Origin: Glaciecola flavus
Lineage (GTDB): Bacteria > Pseudomonadota > Gammaproteobacteria > Enterobacterales > Alteromonadaceae
Length of the DNA: 64,000 nt
Direction of reading: 5' to 3'
Assembly: GCF_042646125.1 (NCBI RefSeq)
Contig: NZ_JBHRSW010000004.1
Coordinates: 1 to 64,000, forward strand
The notes beneath the pieces are model-generated. The model did no database searches and was not told the DNA's origin. It saw only the letters and a list, made by a program, of their open reading frames with translations. Positions 8,134-18,600 of this stretch are shown piece by piece (the stretch's first letter is position 1; every line of letters begins with the position of its first letter). The position numbers and the translations under genes were made by a program.

Positions 8134-8514
8134 ATGAGCAACACAGTGATTTGGTTGCTTCCCATGGAATTTGTAAAACGACTGACCGCCCTGCGTAAAC
8201 AGCGGGGCTTAACACAACAAGCATTAGCAGATGATATTGAATTACATGTGAATCAGATAAAACGCTATGAAGCCGGTACAGCACAGCCTACCCTAGAGAC
8301 ACTGGTGAGGTTATCTAAGGCCTTGCATACCACCTTGGATGATTTGGTCTTTGGTGAAGATAGTCGTACTCCATCAGATGAGCTCAAGCTACAATTTGAA
8401 GCCCTAAGCCAATTCAATGAGGATGAGCGTAAAGTGGCTAAGGAAGTGCTGGAGAGTTTAATACTTAAGCACAATGCTAAACGGGCATTTGCCGATCAAA
8501 TTAGGACTGGCTAA
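8134..8514 (+). CDS. XRE-family transcriptional regulator
   Basis: The product is 126 residues with a helix-turn-helix at about 12-65 (LRKQRGLTQQALADDIEL, then HVNQIKRYEAGTAQPTLE). The C-terminal part is helical and charged, probably for dimerisation. A GGGGT-type ribosome site lies before the ATG at 8134; the internal ATG at 8164 is an alternative. Its promoter region is shared with the divergent primase-integrase operon, so it is a likely switch for element replication and excision. Its TAA is 3 bases before the nfi start, so both genes are co-transcribed. Confidence 0.85.
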   Translation: MSNTVIWLLPMEFVKRLTALRKQRGLTQQALADDIELHVNQIKRYEAGTAQPTLETLVRLSKALHTTLDDLVFGEDSRTPSDELKLQFEALSQFNEDERKVAKEVLESLILKHNAKRAFADQIRTG

Positions 8515-8517
8515 GCA

Positions 8518-9198
8518 ATGAAGCCAGTAATTAGCCACCCTTGGGATTTATCTCAGAATGAGGCGTTACTCTTACAACAGAAGCTTGCAACTAAAGTCGT
8601 TAGAGAAGACAAATTTGGTGATATCCAACTCATTGCAGGCGTTGATGTTGCGTATGAGAAGGAAGGCGATAAGCTAGTCGCAGCAGTTGTTATACTTGAT
8701 GCTGATACACTCAATATCGTTGAAACAGCTACAGCAACTGATGTGGCTCAATTCCCTTATATCCCCGGCTTATTTTCATTTAGAGAGCTACCGCCATTAA
8801 TATTAGCGATGAGTAAACTCGAGCATCAACCTGATTTGATTGTGTGTGATGGCCAAGGGATTGCGCATCCTAGGCGTCTTGGCTTAGCCAGTCACTTAGG
8901 CGTCATTTTTGATATGCCAACCATCGGTTGTGGTAAAACCAAATTAATTGGACAACATGATACGCCAGACATAAAAAGAGGCGCCGTGACGCCTCTTATA
9001 GATAAAGATGAAGTAATTGGTAGTGTATTACGTACCCAACAGGGCATAAACCCCATCTATGTCTCTATTGGTAACCAAATATCCTTATCCACTGCTAATG
9101 AATGGGTTTTAAAATTAAGCCCCAAGTATCGCCTACCTGAAACAACTAGGAGTGCAGATCAAGCCGTGAGAGTAAAGCTAAGCAAGATAACAAGCTAA
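8518..9198 (+). CDS. nfi: Endonuclease V (deoxyinosine 3' endonuclease)
   Basis: The product is 226 residues, normal for the family. Family motifs are visible: AGVDVAYEKEG near the N-terminus with the catalytic Asp, FPYIPGLFSFRELP, and CDGQGIAHPRRLGLASHLG with the second metal-binding Asp. Endonuclease V nicks DNA (and in some species RNA) near inosine formed by adenine deamination. It follows the XRE gene by 3 bases, an unusual partner for nfi. It converges on the YwqK-like immunity gene, overlapping its end by 4 bases. Being beside a deaminase-type toxin is suggestive, but its link to that toxin is speculation. Confidence 0.9.
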   Translation: MKPVISHPWDLSQNEALLLQQKLATKVVREDKFGDIQLIAGVDVAYEKEGDKLVAAVVILDADTLNIVETATATDVAQFPYIPGLFSFRELPPLILAMSKLEHQPDLIVCDGQGIAHPRRLGLASHLGVIFDMPTIGCGKTKLIGQHDTPDIKRGAVTPLIDKDEVIGSVLRTQQGINPIYVSIGNQISLSTANEWVLKLSPKYRLPETTRSADQAVRVKLSKITS

Positions 9199-9623
9199 CT
9201 CTTTTTAACCTTCGCCATCCGTTCCATATATGTTTTTAAAGCAGGACTAACTTCTGTCACTTCATCAACCACAAGTTCACTATCTGTATCATCACTCCAT
9301 TCTTTATACTCTAACCTAACACCAGATTCATAAATGGATATTGATCGTAAGTTTCCGCTCTCGTACCAACTAGTAACCTTAGTAGCTCCCAGCCCCCTTG
9401 AAACATCGCTTTCTTTACGAAGCCGACCATTAGAGTACCATTCACGCTGAAGCCCTTCAGGCAGACCATCCTTATAAATTGTTTCTTGTTCAAGCTGCCC
9501 ATCCGGATAAACTTCATAAGAGATCCCTGTAAAAGGGACTTCCCCCAATAAGCGAACATCTCCACTGTATTCAAGTTCCCTCTCGGGGATTCTCATAGGC
9601 TTTTCAGAGGTTGCTTCCGTCAT
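9195..9623 (-). CDS. YwqK-family MORN-repeat immunity protein
   Basis: The product is 142 residues made of MORN_2-type repeats: YPDGQLEQETIYKDGLPEG, WYSNGRLRKES and WYESGNLRSISIYESG. These are typical of YwqK-family antitoxins, which in Bacillus are encoded next to YwqJ deaminase toxins. Here it begins 15 bases after the stop of the giant toxin gene whose C-terminus is YwqJ-like, so the same pairing is seen. A GGAG ribosome site lies 8 bases before the ATG, just after the toxin stop codon. It presumably blocks the deaminase active site in the cytosol of the producer. Confidence 0.85.
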   Translation of the reverse strand: MTEATSEKPMRIPERELEYSGDVRLLGEVPFTGISYEVYPDGQLEQETIYKDGLPEGLQREWYSNGRLRKESDVSRGLGATKVTSWYESGNLRSISIYESGVRLEYKEWSDDTDSELVVDEVTEVSPALKTYMERMAKVKKS

Positions 9624-9638
9624 TCTTTTTACTCCTTT

Positions 9639-12600
9639 CTATCTCACGTATTGCACACCATTCAACAAGAAATCACACTGAACACATGCAGGCTTAAACT
9701 CCCCTCTCAATGAAGCTTTTTTCACTTCTTGTGTGAATACAGCTATGTCATTAAAACTAGCACCAGGCCTAGCATTTAATATTTCATTCACTGCAAAAAC
9801 CTCAGAATGGGATGCTATACCCTTAGTTCTTTCAAACGCTAACACGTCATCTGGAGCATTGGCTAAACGCTGAGCAAGTGCATCATTTAAATCAAGAGGA
9901 ATATTTCCATTAGGATCATTAGTAAAAACTTTACTGATTTTTCCAGTTCTAAGATCTTGAGCAACAGACAAAGCTGGCCCTATATTTGAGATACTTTGTC
10001 CCTCGGATCTAAGCAAGTCAAATTCTGCTCGAGTAAGAGATTTCAAATTTTCAGCTTGCGCTGCTGTAACAACGACAGGCTGAGATGCTACCCGACTAGC
10101 AACTATAGCTTTAACACCTCTGGAACCGGCCAAAATTGCCGTTTCACCACCTACGAAGTAAGAGAAGATCTCACCTTGCTGCCTACCAGCGGCTCGTTGG
10201 ACAGTTGTCGCTTCACCTAGGAATGAGTGATATTCTTGGGTGAACGGATTCACTAGGCCATTACCCGAGAAGTAACTAATACCTTGCACTACCGGGTTCA
10301 GCGAGCCAAGCCCTACACCTAAAAATTGTCCGCCCTGATACAAGCTATCACCGAACCCTTCTAGTGTCCCTAAAAGGTTATCACCTAGTGTACCAAACTC
10401 TGCATCGCTGCTTAAACCAAACCTTGAACGCAATGCATCACGTTGACCTTGTCTAAACTCAGCAAACCCCGCTGTTTTCGCCGTAAAGCTTGCATTGACG
10501 TCTACGCCAGAGGTACCAATCGCCGCAAATGCATTATCTGCTGCTATCGCACCGCGTTCATATCGAGCCGCACGTGCTGCATTGAGTTGACTTCTGCTTA
10601 TGGCCGCTGCTTGACGGTTTTCATATGCTGTATTTACCAAATTACTGACGCTTTGATAAACCGTATTAGCATGGGCAAGTGAACTCGAAATACGTGCCGT
10701 ATCACGATTGATGCTCGCAAGCACTGAAGCATCATAGTCAGCATCTTGCTGGGCTTGTCTTGTTGCCACTACAGCAGACAAGTTTGCTGCGCCTTCAGTC
10801 GCTACTGTTTGTGCAACTTTATCTTGAATGTCATTAATGCCGCCATTCAAGTTACTGTTCAGCTTAGCGTTGGCGTCTTTTAATAGTGCCGCCCCAAAGG
10901 CATCTAATTGCGCTTGTTGTTGCTGGCGGTTGTTTGACGAAGTGATGGCCGCCCCAACAATGCTGTTGCCCAAGGCATTCCCGAAGCTATCGGTCGCCAC
11001 GTCCACAAAATTCCATGAGCCTTCGTTGAAGACCCCTTTCTTAACTGCGTAGTTTATGCCAGAACGAGCAATGCCGCCAACTAATTCTCCCGTGAAGCCG
11101 CTTGGATCGAGATTTTCAAAGAACTCACCACCGCCTAGATTAGCTTTGCTGCCAATAAAGCTGGTCACGCCTGCCGCAGCAACATTTGCCCATCTAAAGC
11201 CACTCGGACGCCCAATCAGTTTGTTCGCTGCCGCGGTTGTCACCACGCCTGCAGCTGCAGTCAAGGCTTTACCGCCAGCAGTTAACGCAACTGCTGAAGA
11301 TTTCGTTGCAGCGGTGGTTATCCCATTTACGACTTTTCCACCGTCTGCTACCGTTTTCCCGACACCCAAATGCTGACCAATGCCTGCCGTCACAAATGCA
11401 GTAGCACCGCTGACCAATGCACTACCAAAGTCAATGCCATCTTGTACACCTAAGGCAACGCCTGTCACTTGCCCCGCTAAGTTGCCCGCAACACTGCCTG
11501 CAAACGCGGCACCGGGGGAATTTGCGAGTGCAAGCCAGCCGTTAGAAAAACTGCCAGCCCCAGCCGTATACACAGTCACAAGCACGGTCACCGCTACAAT
11601 TAATATCGTCTCCAATGCATTACACCCAGCCTCTGGCGGGGGCGGGAGATACGGTACCGTCGGATTGGTATCGCCAATCACCTCTGCCACATTGTAAGGG
11701 GTAAACGTGTCGAAGCGGTTGCTGGTATTGGCCTGCTCGGGAATTTCAATCGATTGCCCAGCCGTTAAAGCCTCGCTTGAGCTTTGAGCCAAACCATTGG
11801 CGTCAGCTATCACATACCACAAGTCCGCGTTACCATAGTATTGATTGGCTAAGGTACGTAGTGTTTCTCCTTGCCTCACCGTATGACGCAAGGTACTGGC
11901 TGATTTAGTCGGGTTTACACTTTGTACATGTGCTGATTTTACGTTGATTTTTCCATCTTCTTTAAGTTCCCCCAAATACTGACTACCATTGAATAAATAA
12001 TGGCTTACACTTTCTTCATCGGGTGCAAACTCAATTTTGTCTGCAATGGTCTCACGTGTTTTATCAGATAATAAATTGTCAAGTACCGAGGTAATTCCGA
12101 CTTTAATACTTTCATCCGTTCCTAGAGGGAAACTAAGCGGGTTTCCGATTAAATAATCATCAATATATCGTGTCGCCTGTGCTTCAGGTAGGTTAAAGAG
12201 ATCCTCTGCCGTCAACACCCTTTTTGCTTCTTCGATCAGCTCTGCCAGAGGCCGTGGTGCATGCACCCCTCTGTGAGTGTTACTTTGCGAAGCGTACTGT
12301 CGGCGCACTAGTTTACCGTCTGCTGTGTAATCAAAATAACGAGCTTGCACTTTCGCGCCTGCTATCTCTTCACCGTTTTCGTCTAGTGGCGTTTCTTCGA
12401 CCGCTATGCGGTTGCCATTTGCATCATAAAATGATTCTGTTTTAGCTTGCGCAAAATGATTATTCCCACTAGCTGATACCAGCTTTTCGAGGTAACTTTC
12501 GCGCCCTTCATATTTATATGCAAAACTTTGAGTGAAACTTTCTGGTAATTCTTCTCCTGATTCAGCAGGACGTTTGAATTGATTGAAATACATATTTTCG

Positions 12601-15600
12601 ACCCTTCCCGTTGGGTCATAACTATATGTTGTCCTACTTGCATGATTATCCAGCGTATCTACATCAGCAATCGTGATCGTATCGTACTGACTGCCGTTGA
12701 TCCTGCTTCCAGCCTCTTGCGCCGATACACTAAATTCATTGATCGAATCAATCTTACCGTCATCAGTATATTCAAACTTTTGGATAGATCTTACCGAGTT
12801 AGCTAATGACAACTCGCCTTCAACTCGCCGTTTTCTGGTTTTGGGATGTGGATTACCCAGTATTTCGTAGCTGTCGTCTGCGGCAAAATAATTGACGGTC
12901 TCTTCAACTTGTTGAAGTAAGTTGTATTTATGCTCAACAGATTTGTACCATTGGTAATTGAAGGGTATTGGTCCTTGTGCTTGTCCCGTGATTAGGCTGT
13001 TGTGCTGAAACAAGTTCGCATCTGGCTCTGACAGCGAATACGCTTGTTCACTATAAGCGAGACTACCCTGTGCATTGTAGGTCATTTTATGCAGTGTTTT
13101 CCCTTCATTTGAGAAAACATATTGTGCTCTTCCAATTGCATCATATTGCACATACTGACTGTCCGCACCCAACTTAATGACGCCATTATCAAGAATACCG
13201 GCATCCATTTGTACGCGATTGGCAGCGTCGTAGGTAAAGTAATAGGTTTCTTCTGTTGCGCCATTCGATACCGTCAACTCACCTGTGGTGTCAATATTGA
13301 TATCACCATCTTGTGCGAAGAAATCAATTTTTAATCGCTCAATATACCCTGCCAGTGCAGTGGCGCCTTCCTTGGTACTACTAAGTAAGCCTGTTTGAGG
13401 GTCAAAACTTAACCAAGTCAATAGCTCATCGGGAATAATGACATCAGGCTCATCGTTATCTAATGACACACTCTCAAGATCCGTTGTTTGCAGCACGTTA
13501 TTGGTTGCGCTAATGCCCGTTGACGGAGCAGGCAAGGCTGCGCTGGTGCCATTGTCAACCAACGCATTCGCAATAGACGCTTGTGCTGTAGCAAGCGCGC
13601 TATCAATAGAAATACGCACACCAAATTTTGCGTTGCTACTTAAGCCCTTAAAGTATTTAGATGCTTCGACCCTGATTGCCTGATCAGAAACCAATTCAAT
13701 CGTTCCCACCGAGAGAGCTTGCGGCCCATCGACCACCAAGGTAAATTCACCCTGTGTTTTGTTGCCCTGAACATCCGCCACAATGCGCACCTTTGTGCCT
13801 GTGGTGATGTTGTCTTGGCTTAAGGCTCCAAGCAACACCCCGTCTTGTATACTCAACCACGGTAACGCCTCAATACCCAAATAAGTGCCGTCTTCTTGCT
13901 CGACCGTGACGGTATAATCAGCGTCGGTTGTAATGCCGAAGGCATGGGCGATGTCCACCGATAAGGTGTCTTGATAATGTAAGTGTTGTGAGGCCAGCGG
14001 CACAACACGCTCTTGCACTGGTGTCACATCGCGAACCGATACTTGAATACGTTGTGTCATACCTGCATGCACGCCATCATGGGCAAGCAAGGTGATGACC
14101 GTATCTGGGGTAAAGTCTGTCGGCACAAACCCATACACCGTTTGGGTCTCGGCGTCGTATTGTAGCCAATCAGGTAAGGCCGCAGCATTGACGGTCAACT
14201 GCGCCTCATTGGCCTCAGTAAAGGCTACCGATTCACGGATGTATGTCCCCGCCTTGGCCGTGATACTACTCACACCGGTATACGAGAGAGCAGCACTTTG
14301 TGGGCGTAATTCGCCTATACGGATGTTTCTGAATTGGCTATGGTTGGTGTTGCCCGTGCCCCCATTCGTGTCATCATCATTTATGAACGTCAGGTAGTTC
14401 ATATTGCCCGTAATGTAGTCACCCACTTTTATTGTGTAGGTTTGCCATTCATCCACACTTGTATACTCATCAACATACGCAACAGTGTTGAGGGCGTTAT
14501 TTTCATTACCCCAAACTTGAAAGAATTTGCCAGGTAAACCATCTAATTTGTTGTCTGTATCAAAGCCAATCGCATGACGCTCGCCTTTTTTGTTGGCTTT
14601 AAACTCAAAGGTTAGATACGTGTTGTCGGTGATAGTGTAATCAAACGCCGTTTTCTGCCAGGTATTACCGATAATTTCAATGCCTTGATTATTGTCGGTC
14701 AAGGTATACATACCGTCGCTGTGCTGCCCCGTGTATTCCGAGAAACTATTGGCGGATAAATCAACCGCAGGGAGTGGCGCTGCGAAATCTGTCAATTCTG
14801 TCGGCGTAAAAGCGCCATCCGCAAAAACAACGCGCATACGATGGTTTACACTATGGTACCAGTTATTCAATTTGACAGACTCACCGTTGATACGGTTCGT
14901 AATGAGCAAATGCGTGCTAATGCGAGTGATATACACATCATGCTTAGATATGTCCTCCATTACCAAGGTGTTATTCCCGCGGCTATCGATGATTTCATCA
15001 TTGCCATCACCCAAGCGATACAGGAAGGTGTCATTGTACTCACCCCCAATTATCTTATCATTGCCTTTACCCGCCAAATGAGTAGCACTTAAACGCAGCT
15101 CACCCGCCCCCCATTTATTGTCACCGTCATCGCCATGTTGAATAAGGTGTTGGGTAAAGTCAGCAATAGACCATTGGGTGCCGTCATGAAAGTGTATCTC
15201 GCCAATTTTAATATCATTTCGCCAATATTTGGTTCGGATACTGCCTTCTGCGTGATTGAAACTGAACGTTAGGTACCCACCCGACATGGTCACTTGTAGA
15301 TTTTCAGGCGCAATCCCTTCGCCAAAACGAATAATATTGCTCCCATGCGCTCCTTTGTCGTTGATAGTGTCATTGCCGTCACCTAAATTATATATATAGG
15401 TGTCACGACCGCGACCGACATGGAAACTATCGTTCCCTTTTCCTCCCTCAAACGTTAAATCAAGCTCGGAGTAGTCATAGTAAAAGCCGTTACCATTGTC
15501 ATTACCGGCAAAAGCAACCCGATCCACGATGTCTTGGGCATCCCACATTACACCACTGGCAAAACGGAAGGTGTCGACCACAATGCGGCCTTTTAAGAAA

Positions 15601-18600
15601 CCATCTTTAATCGTGATGATATCTTCGCCGTCCAAACTGACCACAACATCACGCCCCCAACGCATCCTTACACTGATATCATCAGGGTGAATGCCTTCGC
15701 CAAACTGCAGAGCATTGGCCTGTTGATAGCTGTCAATAATGGTGTCTTTACCGTCTCCTAGATTATAAATATAGGTGTCATGACCGTCTCCGCCTTTTAG
15801 CGTGTCATTGCCTTGACGACCGATTAAGGTATCGTTGCCGTCTACGCCATTGAGAACGTTGTTTGTCTCAGTGCCAATCAAGAAATCATTATCAGCTGTG
15901 CCGTCTGTTTGTACGTCATATAGTTGGATATTGCGGAAATGGGAATTAACGGCGTCACTCTCGTCCAGATTACCGAAGACCAAATAATTACCATCACCGG
16001 TGAAGTAATCCCCCACCTTAATGGTAAAGGTCTGCCAATCGCCATTGCCTGTGTACACATGGTCGTGAATATAATATTGGTCATCTGATGGGTCTCCAGC
16101 TTCCCCCATTAACGAGAACAAAGCGCCCGCACCATTCGACACTAACGCATTTGAATCCAAACCAATGACATGGCGTTTACCTAACTCACTGACTTTAAAC
16201 TCAAAGCTCAAGTACGTATCTTCAGTGACGGTGTAACCCACCCCCGTCCTGCGCCAAATATCCCCTGTTAAGTCGAGCTGCTTACCATCATCACTGACAC
16301 TTACATTGCCTGGCATATTGCCGCGGCTGTACCAGTCAAATGTCTGTAAGCTCAAGTCGATAGGTCTACCTGTGCGCAAGAATTTATGAAACTCATCCCC
16401 CGTAAACTCGCCATCACTAAAATGCAGGTTATGCCTATATGCGCGACCTTCATCATTGTTCACCCAGTCAAACCAATTTTTCAGTGTCACTGTTTCACCC
16501 GTTCGACGCAGGGTAAGGATGAAGTGCTGGCCATCTTTGTGCGCCGTCACATCATGCTTAGATATCCCCTCAAACACCAACGTGTCATTACCATAACGGT
16601 CAATGATGACATCATTGCCGTCGCCTAAGGCGTAGTAGTAAGTATCATCCCTTTTACCGCCTCTCAGGGTATCATCGCCGCCATTACCGCGATGGCTAAA
16701 GCCGGCACCTATCCAGCCAAGGTTATAATCGTCTGTGTCATCACTGCCTATAATTTCCGTGCGCTGGCCGACTTCTTCGTACTCCCATACCTGACCGTCG
16801 GCAAATTCCACACGACGAATCTTCATGTTGCTCGAATTTGCCCAGCTGCCTAAGGTGAGGCTACCATCAAGCCCATCAAAACTGACAACGAAATCCCCGT
16901 CTATGACTTGCATGCGCACTTGCTCAGGGGTAATCCCTTCACCAAAGCGCAAGGTATTGCCGACACTGCCGCCCGCATCAGTGATAGTGTCATGACCATC
17001 GCCGATGTTATACACATAAGTATCGGCGCCATCGCCCCCTATGAGGGCATCATCGCCACCACGACCAATCAGGGTATTGTTGCCATCTCCCCCAGTAAGG
17101 GTGTCATCCCCCGCAGTCCCAATTAGCAAGTCACTCTCGGCGGTGCCGTCTGTTTTAAGATCGAATAACTGGATATTCCTAAAGTGCGAGTTCGTCGTTT
17201 CATCGCCGACATTCCCCAAGACTAGGTTATGCGCATGACCGGTAAAATAATCCCCCACTCTTATCGTAAACGTCTGCCAGTCACCGTTGCCCGTGTAGCG
17301 GTCAGCATACTTAAACCCTTCGTCAGCAGAACGACTCATATTTGAGCCAGCAATATGAAATAACGCCCCTTTCTGTGAGCCAAAAAAATTGTTCGGGTCG
17401 AGCCCTATCACATGGTCTTCGCCCAGAGCATCCGTTTTAAATTCAAAGCTTAAATATGTATTGGCCATGACTGTATGCGCCACGGCTGTTTTCAACCACT
17501 TATCATTTTGAATGCCCAGCGTTAAACCATCATCACTGACTGTATAACTGCCCGGCAAATCTGCTGTACTGAATTTACTTAATGGTGACGCATTAAAATC
17601 GATAGGCTTGTCTTGACGGTAGAAAGCCTCTAAATCATAGGCATCAAGCGTCACATCATCAAACACCACTGACATTTTGAACGCATCTGAATGGTACCAG
17701 TTATACACATTAACCAGCTCTTGAGTATCTAGCACGGTGATAATTAAGTTATTGTAACTGCGCCTAATTTTCACCTCACTGGCTTTAATACCTTCCATCC
17801 GCAAGGTGTTATTACCATAGCGGTCACGGACAATGTCATAGCCCCCGCCGACACGGTACACATAGGTGTCATCACCGAGATACCCTCTAAGGAAGTTGTT
17901 GTCAGCATTGCTGACCAACAAGTCATGCCCCCGTGAGCCAAAACTGTCGTTTTCGTATAAGCGGATATCGCTGAATTCGATATTGCCAATCACCCCTGCA
18001 TCATCGTCATTGAATAGCGTGAGGTAATTCATCGACCCACTGGCAAACTTGCCGACTTCAATGTGCATTTCTTGCCATTCACCTGCACCGGTGTAACGGT
18101 AGTCTTGTTTAAAGCTTCCATTCGGTTGTTCGCCATACAATTGGAAGTTTGCTTTTTGGCCATTGTAGAAAGAATTATCTGTATCCAAACCAATGCCTTG
18201 GATTTCACCTTCGCCATCGCTTTTTACCCTAAACGACAAGACGGTTTTATCAGTGACCTGATACGCCTCCGGTAAGGCCAAGCGCTTCCATGTATTGCCT
18301 GTGAAGGCAATCCCCTTACCGTCTTCGGTAATACTATAACCATCCAGGTCATGGTCTTGGTCAACCCCGTAAGACGACAACCGTGCATCCTCTATCTTAA
18401 CGTGAATACCATCTACCACACGCTCATCAACTTGCTCTGGCGTTAAGGTAATATCCGTAAACGCGATAGTAATCAGGCGTCGAGCCGCGTTATTAAACCA
18501 ATCATGCACACGCACTAAGGTTTGCCCTGTTGAGGTATCCTGCACTAACAGGCTATTGCCTGATACCACAAACTCGATTTCGTCGCTGGCGATATCTTCA

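Larger units (their letters stand above)
1870..9198. mobile_element. Putative integrative element between active and orphan toxin tips
   Basis: This block contains a tyrosine recombinase (3811-4875), a CHC2/Toprim/P-loop replication protein immediately upstream of it (4879-8043), a VapBC pair, an XRE regulator divergent from the primase, endonuclease V, small unknown genes and a GC-rich hairpin-dense non-coding region (about 2480-3100). Integrase plus primase-helicase is the usual core of a small integrative or satellite-type element. I did not find flanking att repeats, so the ends are guesses: 1870 is the end of the last small gene and 9198 the end of nfi. XRE-nfi could be outside the element. 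Confidence 0.45.
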
